Positions 11,232 to 25,994 of a stretch of DNA of 64,000 nucleotides are shown here, one piece after another (the first letter of the stretch is position 1; the number at the start of each line of letters is the position of its first letter). Source of the stretch: Arthrinium phaeospermum. Its lineage: Eukaryota; Ascomycota; Sordariomycetes; Amphisphaeriales; Apiosporaceae. A program made the position numbers and the translations under genes. The stretch lies in the NCBI GenBank assembly GCA_006503535.1, contig QYRS01000002.1, forward strand, positions 2,232,001 through 2,296,000, in the 5' to 3' direction. The notes below the pieces were generated by a model that searched no databases, was not told the origin of the DNA, and worked only from the letters and a program-made list of their open reading frames with translations.

Positions 11232-12184
11232 ATATATTCATATTTATATTTATAGTTTAAGATTAATTTTAAGCTAGGAACTATATAATAAATAAGTTTA
11301 TCTATACTTATTATTTTATATTTAAGTTTAATATTATAATCGCTAGGTAGATCTCGTTTACCTTATCGGCCTAAGTCTAGCTACCGTCGTTAAATAACGT
11401 TTTATTTACGCCTATATCCTATATTAAAGACTTAAGGTCATAGCTGTTTATAATTATATATAGGTTTATAATTATATATTAATACGTTTTAAGGAGTTAT
11501 TTAAATACATGATTAATAAGTAATTTAATTATCAGCTTAATAGTATTAAACTTTAAAAGCGATTTTAAAATTAATTCTAGGTAGACGTTTTAATTAAAGC
11601 TCGTTTATATTTATATATATTACCGTAATTAAGTTTATCTCTTTAATAGTAATCTAGTTTATATTAAAGCACTTATTTTTATATTTAGACATGTTTTTTA
11701 ACTATAGCTATAATTATATTATTAGTTTCTTATAGCGTTTATTCTTAACCTAACGTTATTATATATAAGTTTAATAATTAAGGAATAATAAATTCAAGAT
11801 AAGCTATCTAATTTAAATACCTCGACGACTTTTACTTTCGAGGGGTATAGTCGCCTTTATATTAGTTTAAACGGTTTCTTTTTATCCTTAATATATAATC
11901 TATAGCTAAAGGCTGCGAGAACTATTATAGTATTATTATATTATTTTAAATTATCTTATATTTAATGCTTATCTATTTAATGCCTTTTAATATAGCGTAA
12001 TTAATAATTAAATATTAAAGCTATTATTTTTATACCCTTTTGTTTTATAAAGCGGGCTTGCTTAAATATATAAGCTAAATTCCAATTTAAACTCTATAAA
12101 AAGACCAAGGATTAATATTTTAATACTTTAGAATTCTTATTCGCTAGCCGTCTTATCGTTATTATCACCCTTGTTATTTATATC

Positions 12185-12448
12185 GTGTTATTTCTTATCG
12201 TTGTCGGTCTCTTTTTCTATCGCCAATTTATTAATACTCTCTTCTATCACCGTCGGGGCCGGAAACGAGCCTGCGTTCGCTCTGGGAACTGTGTCGCGAG
12301 TAGTTTTATAAAGAATATGCCGTTGGCTAATTTGCTTGCTATTCGTGGCCGCTTTGAACGGGGAGCCAGGAGGCTTCCGGGAAGGACGTAAAGGCCCCGC
12401 GTTGCGGCTGTGAAATACCGTCGGCTCGATGTGTCCTGCTAACAACAT
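12185..12448 (-). pseudogene. Basic, low-complexity coding fragment in a GC island
   Basis: An 86-codon open frame with Pro/Arg/Lys-rich content (NAGPLRPSRKPPGSPFKAAT) passes into an acidic/lysine tail (IEKETDNDKK), then a stop and more Asn/Asp/Lys. It is isolated in AT-rich DNA on both sides. It may be a tail of a fossil element protein. No family was recognised. Confidence 0.25.
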
Positions 12449-15419
12449 GCCGGCTGGGATGTCTTTAAAACGCTTTTAATCATAATAATAAGTACTTATT
12501 AAACGTATCGGGGTTATTTAAGGGGCTATACTTTAAAATACTCTTCTATTAGCTTTATAAGAGTTTTTAACTCGTTATTTTTCTTATGTTTTAACTTTTA
12601 TTAATTTTCTCTAGTTTTATATAGTATAAAATAAAGAGTTATATCTTAAATTAATTTTATATCTTTATAAAGGTCGCGATCGAAATTAAAAACAGTTATT
12701 ATTACAGCGCTTTTTTAAAACGTAATTATTAGTATAAGCTTTTCTTTTAAAGTAGGCTTAATATTAGTTTATTTAAAAATCTAATTAATTTAAGTATTAT
12801 ATTCTCTTATTATAAATTAAATTAAATATAAGGGCTTTTTATTAAAGTTTATTATAAGGGCTTAATAAAAAATATATTAAAGTATCTTAGATAGTGTATA
12901 AAATAATAATAAGCTTAAAGAGTCGTTTTAAGAAATAAGGAAATAAGCTTGGTCTTAAGGAAAAGATTAATGTTTTATGTAGGGTATTATTGCTATTATA
13001 TAAAAGCTAAATACTTTTTAGCATCCCTTTAATATATTATTAGTTATTATAAAATCCCTTAAAAGAAAACGGTAGATTATTATATATATAAGCTTAGGGG
13101 GGTTAAAAGCACTTTTTATTAACGAAAAGGTCTTTATAGCCGTCGTTCAATTAATTTTTGTTTTAAGAAAGGTATTTTTATTAATTATTACCTTTTTTAA
13201 AAAGTTATATATTTTTAGCGATATTTATTAAAAAGGCCGCTTAGTTATAGGAATTTATAATATATTCTTATTAAAAAGGCTTTTTTAATAAACTTTTATA
13301 TTTAATAAAAAGCCGCTTTAATAATTGTAATAAAAACGCTTTATTATAAATAAGAATATATTTAATTTATAAAGTATATTATAATTGAAATTAATTTTAA
13401 TTTTTTATATAAATTATTCTATAGCCCGGATTTAATTATTGTATTTTATTAAGGACTTAATATTATATTAAAGTACTGGCTAATTAAATTTAAAGTGTTT
13501 AATAAAGAGTTTAAATATATTTTATAACGAGTTAGCTGTTAAATAGTGTAGGGTGGTATGTCGCTAAGTGTAGGTTATAAAAGTGTTAATTTATTTTTAT
13601 TTAATATAGTATTATACCCTTTTTTATATTAATGTTAGCTAGGATATAGGGTGTGAGATAAGGGTTTTATATTATATTTATAAAAACTAAGCCCTTATTA
13701 GTGGGCGTTATCTTAATATTATGTAAGAAGGTAGCGTTTAAAGATCTAAGGTTTTTTAAATTTATAATTATATAATTAATCGTTTAGGGTAAGAATTACG
13801 CATTATAATTCCTTATTTTATTGAACTAGCTAAGATATACCTTAAGCTGCTTATATTACGATAATAATATATAAGTATAAGTATAATAACCGTTTTAAGA
13901 GGGTTATATTTAAGGCTTTTTAATTAATATAATATTATATTTATATTAAAAGGAAGAATTTATTAATAAATAAACGAGTAGTTATTATAACTTATAATAT
14001 TATAAAGGCGTTAATTTCTTTATTTTTATATAAGCTATGTTTTATATATATAATAATAAATAAGTAGGAATAATTATTTTAATTAAGTTAATATAATTTT
14101 ATTATAAATATATCTTATTTTTTTAATATTATATTTAAGTTTATATTTAATTACCTTTTTTCTTATTATTATCTTTTTATATATTTAATTTATTTTTAAT
14201 TTAAGGTTTTTATTTATTTAATTTAAAATATTATTATTTAATAATATTTAAATTAATATAAAAGTTTAATATTTTATAAAAGGTTATATATATTTAATAT
14301 TTATATATTTTTAAAAAAACTTATAAAGATATATTTTAAGGATATATTAAAAGTATATCGATAATTAACCTAATTATATTAAGGTATTTAATATATAAAT
14401 AGATTTTAATTATTATATTATAAAAGAATTATATTATATAATTTATAGTCGTTATAATAAAAATATTAATTAAGAATATAGTTTATTTATAGCTTATATA
14501 TTCTTTTTCTAATCGGTTAAGGTTTATTAAATAGAAATACCGAGTAGAGAAATTATATTATAATTTTAAAACTATTAAATTAAAATAAAGTTATTATTAT
14601 TTATTTAAATGAGAAATTTTTAACGGTTTTAAAAAGTTAATATAAGATTTAAAAAACCTTTTAAAAAGGGAATATAATAAATATTTAAATAGATGGGTTT
14701 TAATTAAAATCTTTAGCTATAGTTATAAAGATTATAATAAATTTTAACCGCTGTTTTTATTAAGGTTAATAAAAAGGAAATATAGTTTTTTAAAGGATGA
14801 ATAACTATTATTAAAGTGTATAGTAATATATATATTAGCTAAAGAAGCTTCGAAATGGCGGCGTATATAAAAAGTTATTAATAGAAACCTTAGTATAAAG
14901 ATTTTAATAACCGTATTAATTAAAGTTTTTCCCCATATATATAGATTTAACGCTTTTATTTTTATCGCTTTATATAATTAGTTTAGCCTTATGTATATAT
15001 TTGTTTAGATTTTTAGCCTTAATGCTAAAATATTTATTAAAAAAAGGCTATTATTTAAATTACCTCTAATAATATAAGAACTTATTGATTATTACTAAAG
15101 CATAAGTATATAGTTAGTTTTTAAAGTATACTTTATTATAGTTTATATATTATAATATAATATAAGCTATATTAAGAATTATATATTTAAATTTATTAAT
15201 GGTATTCCGTTTATACTTTTATTTAAAAAAGGTATTTTATTAAATAATTAGCTCGAGATATTATTATATTATAATAATATAATTAAACTTAATAGTAAAT
15301 ATATTAATAGAGAAAAGAAATTCTTAGAAATTTATATAATGGTGATTTTATAGTAATTATAAATTGTTATAATAGAAAACTTATTTTATTATTATTAGTT
15401 ATTAATAGAGGCTGTAATA

Positions 15420-18400
15420 AATTTTAAAGTAATTATAAATTAAATATATATATAAAGGCGTTATTATAAAGTAAAAGGAAATAGGGTATAAGTTAATAGA
15501 TTTATATTATTTTATATTAGTTATTAAATAGCTATTAGCTATTTCTTAGGATTTAAAAGGAGAAAGTTTTTAAGGATTTATTATTTATTTTTTATATTTT
15601 AAGATCGTATAATATAAATATATAGAAGCGGTAAAGTATAAGTTAGGCGATAAGTTACTTTTTTATAAGGAATATTATAATAAACTTTAAATAAAAACCG
15701 TTTCGTTATAAAAGATATATTTATAAAAAGATATATAGATTTATATAAAAGAGGATATTAATTTATATTTATAAATAAGTTAGGGAATACCTTTTTTATT
15801 AAAGGGTTTAATAAAAGGAAAGAGTTATAACCTTAACCTATTAAAAGGGAAGAATAATAAAGTATATTATATTTTATAAGTATGGCGTAGCCGAATACGA
15901 AATGGAATATTAATAAAAGGGTAAGAATTAAAGGCCCGCGTTAGAGAATAGAATGCGGGATTATTAAATCCTATTTATATATTAGAGATAAATATTAAGT
16001 CTTAGAAACCGTTTAAATATAATAATTATTATCGCGCCTTAAATAAAGTTAATTATAATAAAAAAAAAAAAAGCTCGGTGAAAAGCTTTAAAAACGTGTC
16101 GATAATATCATAGTTACGCTTTAAAATAAGATATGAGATAGGCTTAATATTAATAATTGTAAATGGATCCGTTTAAAGGTAATAGAAAGCCTGTTAAAAT
16201 AATGCTTTTAGGTTATAAAATAAAAAGGAAAGAGACCTTATTTTTACGCGTAGGATTATATAACCGGGAAAGCTATCCGTAAATGTTTATCCCTGTCTAG
16301 GCGTTTTCCCAACCGTTTAAAGTTAACTTGCAGTATTAGCGCTCTATTATTAAAACGAGGCGGTGAATATTATAAGGAGGTCGTTCTTGGATATAAAGGA
16401 AGATTTTAAGGCTAAGGTCGAGGTTAAAACGCGCAGCTTTTATATAGGGGCAGCGACTGTTAATAGCTTCTTTTTGTGCGGGATCTAAGATTTTAAATTT
16501 ATACAGTAAGGAAAAACTAAGTATAATAAATTGCTTATTTATTATTACTTAAAAGGCATTTATTAGATAATTAAGCGCGATAACTTTATTAATGGTAAAA
16601 GGCCGAAGGTTATAATATATAAATTATAATATTTATTTAAAGTGTTTAAAAACTTTAAAGATAATATAAGTAATAAAGAAATTGAAGTTAAAGTTAGCCT
16701 CTACTTTTACAGGATCGTTAATATTATAGTTATAGTAAATGTGTTAAAGAGCTTATTTAATGCGAAATAATGTTTAAAATATTAGGTCGAGTTATCTAAG
16801 GATTATAAAGGTTTAAGTTTCTTTAAAAAGATTTTTAAAGCTTAGCTAATTATAGAGTGTAAGGATTCGCTAAAGATATTAATAAAGGATGCTTATTTAT
16901 ACCGGATGATTTCTGTCGCCGGTTGTTATTACAGTTACGCGCGCTAGTATATCGAGCTAGACGCCTGAGCTAGCGACGATCGGCGAGTCGTTTGTAGTTA
17001 TTTAGCGTTTAATTGAAAGCTACCTTTATATAATAAGATAATAGAGAATTGGAAAGCTATTATCTTTTAATACGAGTTTCAAGTGGGTAAGTATTTCGCT
17101 AGGGATCTTTATAGTAACGAGGTCTTATATTTAAACAGCTTTTAAAACGTTAGTTTATTTAAGGAGTTAAGCTATTTTATTAATATCTTTAGCTTTTAAA
17201 ACTTTATAATATATAAATTAAGTATTAAAGACAGCTTAAAAGGCTATGACCAGAACTTCCTTTTAAATAATAGTAATAAATGTAATGTCGAGATATATAT
17301 TTATATATAGCTCTATTAATACTTTATTTAAAGGCGGGACAATATTAAAAAGCTAAGTCAAAGGCTCCTTTAAAATATTATTAATCTCCTTATAATTATA
17401 ATGATTATTTCTTTATTCGCCCTCATGTTTTATTATTAAAACCTTAAGGTTAGCTTAATATATAGCTTTAAATATACTTATAATAATCTTAATTATAATT
17501 TAATTTATAATTAAAGTTTAGAAAAATATAAAATATAATAAGATTTAAGCGTTGTTAATATAGTAATTAACAATACTTATAAGAATAATTAATAATTTAT
17601 TTTTTAAGGATTTTTAAAAAATCGACGGCACTTTAAATAAATGCCCGAAAGGCTCGCCCGTTAATAAGAGCTTAATAACTAGCTTCGGAGCGAGTTTTAA
17701 TTTAAGGTACCTATATAAAAGGATTTAAAAAAGATTATATAAGACCCTTAATCCAATAATGCTATTATAAAAGAATTATCCACAGATATGCTAAGGTTTA
17801 AGGAAACTGTGGAAATTATAATGTAATTAGGCCTCATTAATTATAAAGAGGTATTAAAAGCTCTATCCTATAATAATATCCATCTCTATAAGCTGCCTAG
17901 CTAGATAAAGAAGAGGATACACACTTTCGCATCGTAGAAGGACCCGTATAAACGGCTACGTAACAGCTCTAACGGGATGGATGGTCCAGGGATTAAGAAG
18001 AGGAAAAAGGAGCCCGAAGATGTAACTATGAGGGGGATAACACCCACCTGTATAGATGCGGAATATATGTTATAAGAGGATCGATAGGAACTAAGCGCTC
18101 CGCCCTCGCTAATGTTCTTAACGTTGAAATAGGGTTTGATATCGAAATTAAGCGCTTTGCCCTCGTTAATGTCTTTGACGTTAGAATAGGGTTTGGTATT
18201 AAAATTCGTTAATAACTCGCCGCCTATTTTATATAAGGATATATTAATTTAAGGGTTATATATAAAGTTAAGGAAATGTAATATAAACTTTAATTAAGTA
18301 GATTAAGAGTTAATACCTCGTTTTATAAAGTATTAGTATAATGGTAATAAGGAGTCTTTAAGTAATAAGAGGTAGAATATAAAGCTAGGGGACTTTTATA

Positions 18401-19260
18401 AACTTATAATGTCAGGCGTTATTAAAGATATAAACGCGGTGATTAAAGGTGTAGAAAGCCTTTTTATAATATTAACGGTTTCGATAAAATAGTTATAAGA
18501 ATTTAAAGTTAAAGGATATATAAAATGTATATAGTATAAACGTGAATTTCTTTCTTATTTAAAAGAGATATAGTTTTCTTAACGGCTTTTAAAATGCGTT
18601 TATAATTACGTTAAAATAGAGATAATTTTAATTCGCTTTTTTTATTTAAAATCGGTTAACTATTTATATATAAATATTTATATTTTAAATGTAATTAGGT
18701 AAAGTTGATTAATTTAAACTTATAAAGCTTATGTAATATAGTTATAATTAAGTGTATTAGGCGCTTTATTTTATTTTTAAGAGCTAGCTTAATAAGTAAA
18801 TAGGAAAGAGAATATTTATTATAAATATAAGCTTAGTTATTTACACGCTATAGCCTTTATACTATATCTTTATTATTAATATATAATAGATATATTTAAG
18901 GCAGCTTTATAAGTGCTATTCGTTTTTAAAGGGCGCGAGGACTAATTATTAAATAATAAGGATAAAAAAGCCTATCTTATATTAGTTTTATTATATATTT
19001 AAAGGCGTCTTTTTTATTTACCTTTTTTATTAAAGCCCTTATTAAAACCTATAGCATATAATATTTTATATTTAAATATTACCTAAACCCTTAACCGTAT
19101 TATAACGCTTATTATTAAGTAAAAACTTAATATAACCCTTTTTTATAAAGTGAAAAACGCGGAAGTAAACGTTGAGGAAGTAAAAATTAATTGTAAATAT
19201 ATTTTAATATAATATATAAGATTTAAAAGCTAATTATAACCTAAACTTTTTTTTTGATAA
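15420..19260 (+). pseudogene. Very long fossil reading frame (over 1,000 codons)
   Basis: Two adjoining plus-strand frames can be followed for about 3.8 kb: one from about 15.42 to 16.39 kb (including EYEMEY, RPALENRMRDY, GKAIRKCLSLSRRFPNRLKL) and, after a one-base shift or lost splice, one from about 16.39 to 19.26 kb (DIKEDFKAKVEVKTRSFYIG, MPERLAR, KKRKKEPEDVTMRGITPT). Interruptions are nearly all TAA/TAG at Gln-like positions, with only a few TGA. A 57-bp (19-codon) tandem duplication inside it encodes LSAPPSLMFLTLK / LSALPSLMSLTLE. A protein of this size suggests a mobile-element or element-carried gene, but I see no helicase, reverse transcriptase or recombinase motif that survives. Frame choice is provisional. 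Confidence 0.35.
18093..18207 (+). repeat. 57-bp direct duplication within the long fossil frame
   Basis: Two adjacent copies begin at AGCGCT (18094 and 18151) and share the CCCTCG-TAATGT-GACGTT-GAATAGGGTTTG-type skeleton with C/T differences. The length is a multiple of three, so the duplication kept the frame. Confidence 0.7.
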
Positions 19261-21699
19261 TTAAAGGGATTATTTCGTTATAAAGGAGATTTATATCTTT
19301 TAAATATAAGATAAAATTAATTTTAAATTCGCCCCGGGCTATACCTTAATTTAAAAAGGTACCGATAACGTTTTTAAATAGTTAAATAATAAGTGGGAGC
19401 GTTACGTTTAAATAGGATTTAATACCGCTTATTAATAATAAGCTAGAAAAAAGTACATAGCTTATTATATAATGTAATTAATATTAAAAGACTTTTATTA
19501 TAAATAGGCGATTATAAGCTATTTTATTATAATATATATTTATATCTATAAGGCCTTTAAGGAGAAGAGTCCTAAAAAAGCCGGTAAAGAGGAGGGTCTT
19601 AAGGAAGCCGGTAAGAAGAAGGCAGGCTAAGAGGAGTAAGGCGTGGACAAATAGTTATAATTAAGCCGAGGATGGTTAGGTTTTCTTATATCGCTATTAG
19701 TATATATTTATATTATTATCCGCTTCTTATTATATTTATTTAAAAAGACGGCCTAAAAATAAGTCGAGAAATAAGGATAACTTTATATATATAAAGGTAA
19801 TAAGTAAAGTGTAATAAATTTCTTTTTACTTTATTATACTTAATGTATAGTATCCGCTCTTTTAATACCTATAATTAGGAATAATATAATAGTAATCGAT
19901 ATTATTTATTATTATTTTAATAGTTATTTTCCAGTTAGGTAAAGGGCTTAATCTATATTTATAAAAGTTTTTTTTAAGCCTTAAAGGTTTAATAAATAAT
20001 AATAAGTGGCGGCGCCTCTTTATATTAAAGAGTTTATATATATTAAATGGTTTAAATAAATAATTTACTAATATATAAATTCTACTCCTTTATAATTATT
20101 TTAATATTATAAAATAACTAATTATTTCAACTTTATTTAATTAATTAATTAATATTCTTATATTAATAAACTAATTACGGCTTATTAAAAAATATTATTA
20201 ATTAATTATATAGTCTATTTAATTGCTAACTAGTTAATATAGTTAATATAGTTAAATTAAAGCTAGAATATCCTCGATTTTATAATATTCTTATAGTATT
20301 AAAAGTTAAACCTATAAAGTTAAAGGTTAATCTAACAAAGTATTATTATTCTAGATCCCTTATTAATAATTTTATTAATAATTTTATAATAAGGACTTAT
20401 TAGGTTTATTTTAACTTAACTTAATAGCTTTAAGCTTTATCTTTTAAACTATTTTTTAAACTATATTTATTTTAGCTTATTAATTTAATATCATTATATT
20501 ATATTATTATATTATTTATTATATATTATTATTTATTAATAGGGCTTTAGTATAATTATATATGTGGGTAATAATGTTTAATATAATATATTCCTAATTT
20601 ATAAAGTATAGTTTATTTAAATAGAGAGAGGGGATTATAAAATCCCCTTTATATAATAAAATAAGTGATTTATATATATAGCGTACATAATCCCCCTAAA
20701 CCGTACTGGTTGTTACCTTTAAGTTAGATATTTTAATACCATCTATTATTATTAATTAATATAATTAAATTTAATTTTGTTAGTATTATTAAGAATAAAG
20801 GCTCGATATTTCCTTTAAAAGTAGAGCTTCGTTGAAAATTAAGCTTTTATATAAATTATAATATTAAAAATTATTATAAAATATAAATTAATTAACGCCT
20901 TTTTAATTAACCTTTTTATTAATTAATTATTATTAAATTAATAATAGGGGTAATATTAATCAAGCTAGTTAATTAGTTAATTTATAGGTAATATTAGGCT
21001 ATTTAACCTCATTTAGTAATAAAGTGAGATTACTAATATTAAAGAGTATTTAACGGGCTATATAAAAGAAGTATAAAAATTTATGCTAATATAATTATAA
21101 AACGTAAACTTTATAGCGAGGGCTTTCTACCTATTATATTAAAGAAAGTTAAGCTTTTTTAGGTTATTTAAAGTTAGTTAATAATATAGAAAGGGGTTAT
21201 TAGGCGGGGCTTTAAGTTAAAAGGGTTATAAAAAAGCTTTAAACTTGGTATTAAGTTAGTTAAAGGGTAAAAAGCTAATAAAAAGGAAATATATTATTAA
21301 TTAAGATCGTTATTAACTTAAGTATTATCTATTATATCCAGCTGTTTTTAATATAGGGTTTTCTAAAGCTAGGTTTATTAAGAAATAAAATAAACCTTTT
21401 TATTAATAAAATAGTTAGTTATAGTGTAGGTATAAACTAATTACGTTATTTAGAAAGTTAGATTAAAAGATAATAAAGATTTTAAATAAAACTTAAATAA
21501 AAGCTATAGTATAAGTTGTAAATAAAAATAATTATATTTATTAAATAAGTATTAATACTTTATATAAATAATAACCTTAACCATTTTTTAAAATACTTAA
21601 AAATATCCTGCTTATATTATATATCTATAGAGCATTTCCCTTTTTATAATTAAATTACTTTTTATTTCTAATATTTATTTAATTTATATATTCTACGCT

Positions 21700-22720
21700 G
21701 TACTTTACCTTAAACTTCTTTAGTATTTTTATAATTATAGTTTTAGGAAGTAATCCGGCTAAAGAGCTTAGTTATTAAAATATAGGGATCGCGACGTTTC
21801 AGATGCCCTCGAAACGCTAATTACTATAAAAGAAATCCGATTAGAGTAAGATTAATATTGTCGATTTCGCGACAGAATAAGAGCGCGCTTTTAAATTATT
21901 GTAAAAAAAACGCGTTATAAATAAAAGCGAGCTTAGACCGCCCGCTCTTCGTAAAAAGTAAGAGGGCAGGTCTATCGTAAAGGATAGGGTATATAACCTA
22001 GACGATGAGATAGAAAGTTTTATATTATAGACCGCCTCGAAACCGGAGCGGGGTTTTTTAAAGTGGGAAGTTAGCGCGGAATAGTTAGACTATCGCGATC
22101 GTATATTAAATTAGGGTTTTGCGAAAATAATATGAGATAAAAAAAAGAGAGTTAAAAACCGTTTTAAGAAGTTGAGAAAGGAGTATAAATAAGGGGAATA
22201 AGTTATATATGACCTTATAAGTGTTATTTGCCGATATAATAATTAGGTGAAGGAGCGGTTATATCGATAATAACATTAATATTAAATATAGTAGACAATT
22301 AATAGAAAAAGTTGACTTAATAAACAACTTTATAACTTAGCGTTAAAATAAAAAAATATAAGATAGTTATAAAGTATAAGTAATTTCTTTAATGTATAAA
22401 ATTAATTTAAAATTAATACCTTATATAAAACTATTAACTTTAGGGTATAAAACTTTTAATGTAATACTTAAGGGGCTATTGATATTAGCTGCATAACTTG
22501 TGGCTGGATAATGACTAGCTTTAAGAGTATAGTACCTTAACATGGTTAAGTAGTTTAAATTTAAAAGGTATCGATTAGGATCGAGATTATAGTCGATGGC
22601 TATAGGTTAAAAAGCTTAAAATAATAAGTGAGGCGTATAAGGGTGATAAATTATAAGAGGAGTATGTAAAAGAAATCGCTATTAAGGACCTTATATTTAG
22701 AAATAATAATGGGGTTATAG
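21700..22720 (+). pseudogene. Fossil ORF with basic, DNA-binding-like composition
   Basis: A plus-strand frame reads NPAKELSY*NIGIATFQMPS, VDFATE*ERAFKLL, NLDDEIESFIL, then KKRVKNRFKKLRKEYK and QVKERLYR-like stretches, with stops almost only TAA/TAG. The Lys/Arg-rich helices and the early PSKR segment would suit a DNA-binding protein such as a transposase N-terminus, but no HTH or catalytic signature can be defended. A second frame in 21.79-22.1 kb is also fairly open, so the frame is uncertain. Confidence 0.3.
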
Positions 22721-23560
22721 AAGTGGATATTAAAAGTGATATAAAGCTATATAAAAGCGAAGATAATATAATTAAATTTAATATATATAAACTATAGGTA
22801 ATAGAAATCTTTATTAATGTTATTAAGAGTATAATAAGTTAATAGATATAAGTTTTATTTAAATATATTTTAAGTAATAATGTTTCTATGTAATAGAAAA
22901 GGGTGGTGGTTAACGTATAAGATAGATTAAATATGTCGTTATAAAAGTAAAATTTAAAAGCGAAAGCGAGGAATGAAAAGTAGTTAATAGAAATTTGAAT
23001 ATTAAGTTTAAAAAAGGGGAGGGGGGTAAAGCAATTATATTTATTAACGTTTATTAATATTTAAAAGTTTAGGTTTATATAAATAATCGTATTATTTTAT
23101 ATTATATATTATAATATTAATTTAATTTAGGTTTATATTATTTATCTCCTGTTAATATTAGCGTTATCTCTTATTAAAGCTCGTTTTTTATATATAAAAA
23201 GGTAATAATTAAAGTACCCTATATCCTATTTACCGGTAAGTCCTTTATAAGGGTGACAACTATTTATTTTATAACCTTACGTAGACGTATTAAATATAGC
23301 TTATTAAAAATACCCCTCCCTATTGTTTAGTATAAGAGTCTAATACCCTAACGAATTAAACCTTTATTATTTCGACGTATTTAAAGTAAGCTTAAGTTAA
23401 GTATAAGTAGCCTTTAAGCTTATGAAATTAATTTTATATTAATCCCTACCGTTTATACTTTATTATTCAGTTATTAATACGTTTATATTATATATTATAA
23501 TTATTTTGTAACTTTATTTTAATATATATATAATAAGGTATATATAGTGACATAGTAGGC

Positions 23561-24127
23561 GCTGCCTTTAAGCCGCTAGGGGCGGATGTTGTAGTAATGA
23601 GGGACGAACTCGGTATAGCCGATACACCTCGCCGCGCGGGAGGGTTGGCGCGGTCTATGACATTGCCGCCGGCACCTCCGGGCCATGGGTACACGTCGGT
23701 GTGGTGGTCGATGATGCGAATTTTGGTGCCGTTATTATAGGCACTAGAATAGCGTGGTGTTTTGTAGTTATTATACCGGGCGATACCCGATGAAGTACCC
23801 GGTTCGGAGGAAGTGCCAATCGCCTTATTAGAATGGCCAGCGGTTTATACTGGTTGAGGGATGTTGTGATCTCTGCGACCCCGGGACGCGGTGGACTGTC
23901 GGCTAGAGGAAGCCACCGAGGGCGACCGGCCCGAGTCGTTTCTGAGAACCCGCTGGCGAAGAGGGTAACAGTCGGGAAGTTTAGCTCTTGGTATGGTTTA
24001 CGCTGGACTTGGCCGATTCTTGTGGGATATTTGTTTGGCTTCTCGGTTTAAATCTTTACGGGCAGTTAGGGAGGGAAATTTAGTAATGTGTGGATTGGCT
24101 TTTGATTATTTGGGGAAGTATTGGTAG
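23561..24127 (+). pseudogene. RIP-hit ORF, 189 codons, unrecognised
   Basis: One frame runs from 23561 to a TAG at 24125 and is interrupted by about six stops, including TAG (CAG/TGG-like) and two TGA. Well-preserved pieces are DVVVMRDELGIADTPRRAGG, DEVPGSEEVPIALLEWPAVY, RPRDAVDCRLEEATEGDRPE and GMVYAGLGRFLWDICLASRF. GC content is near normal in contrast to both flanks, so it was either hit lightly or inserted late. No family was recognised. Confidence 0.4.
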
Positions 24128-25994
24128 GGGGGTGTTAACGTTTTTAATTACTCTATAATAAATGGCAGCTTTTTTTTTAAGAAGTATATTTTAAAAGAAA
24201 TGTTACTTTAAGCTATTAAGACCTTTATCTTATTATGAAACATTTTAAGGTTTCTAATATATAGTATTTAAAGGTGTTTAAACGAGCCTTTATGTTTTAT
24301 ATAATATAAGAAAAAATAAGGACCAGTGCTGTTTAGTAGTTCGTGCTATAGCTTAGATATTAAGGATAATTGAACTTATAAAAATAATAGGGTCCGGCTC
24401 TTAAACGTTACGCGAAGGAGATAAAATGTTAAGGTATTTTAATAAAACTATTAGTTAGAAAAAAACCGGTATATATTTATTAATATAATATATCCGTCGT
24501 TTACCCCTCCCTCTTAAGCTACTTTAATTTAAATAATTTATATAGTTTTTTTAGTAATTATTCCTTTTATTAAAGGCGTTTAGTTTATTATACTTAAGAC
24601 CGTGAAAGTATTACAAATTCTAATTCATAATTAATTATATTATAGCTATATATGGTTATAATTAAAAGGATAATTATATTAGCGATAATAATAATCCCAT
24701 TAATAATAGTAATAAGTTTGTTAATGAATAATAGGATTAGAAATAAAAAGTTAGTTTTTTTTTATACGTTTTAAATAATTTATAATGATAACGGGTATAG
24801 TAAAACTATTTCCTTAAGCGCGAAATATAGTTTAAATAGTAAAGATATAATTTATAATATTTAATTAAGGGTAGTTAGAATTAAAGGTAAATATATAAGA
24901 ATTAATTAAATATATTAAATAAAAAAAGCTATTCTCCGCTTTTTAAGTTATATTTTACGTTTAAGAGGATATAGTATTTATATTATAATAGTGGCGTATT
25001 ATAAATTAAGGTTATATATTAAGTTTTAAAATTTTAAAATATAAACGGCTTTATTAAGAAAATATAAAAATAAAGAATTAATATTAATACCTTTAAAGGT
25101 GTTTAATTAATTCTATTTTATTTTTTTTTTAAATACCTTAATTTATTAATATACCTTAGGGTTTACTTTTAATTAGCTATAAAAACTTTAACTATATTAT
25201 ATTTTATAGAATATTCCTTACTTTATTAATAAATAATAAGTATGATAATTTTCAAAACTTATTATATTTATTATAAGTAATTAAGCGCTTAATAATATTA
25301 CCTTAGCCGCTTTAAATAACTTAATGATAGTTATTTGTATAATAATATATATATATTAATTTTAGCTTCTTTTAACTTATATATAGTATAAATAGTTTTA
25401 TTATCTATATAACTTAATAATAATATTATTTTAACGCTTAATAAGCTAGTAATTAATCCTATATTATAAAATTATTTTATTATATAAGGTATAGCTTTCT
25501 TAAAAGGTTGCCTTAATAATATAGTAATTAATAATTTAATTATAACCTTTATTTTATAGGAATATAAATTATAAGCTATAAATCCCCTTTAGGCTTAAGT
25601 TATTATATAGGTTATATAGGATCTTACTACCTTAAACGCCCTTATTAGCGCGCGAGGCTTTTCACCTTTAATAATACTTATATAGAGTATTAAATAAAAG
25701 CCGAACGCTTAGTGTATTAATATTATTATATTATTTATTAAGGTAAGAAGATTTTATAATAATTATTAAAGGGGGTTTTTAATTAATACTATCTTTATAG
25801 GATATTATATAATAACATACTTTAATAAATATACTATTATTACTTTTATCGCTACCTTTTATACTAAACCCCCCCATTAATAATACAGCTAATTTTACCG
25901 TTAATACTTAGGTAATATATCCGAAGTCTTTTATAAATTCCGACTAGACCTATTAATATATTATTCTTTTTAAAACGGCGATAATGATGACGTA

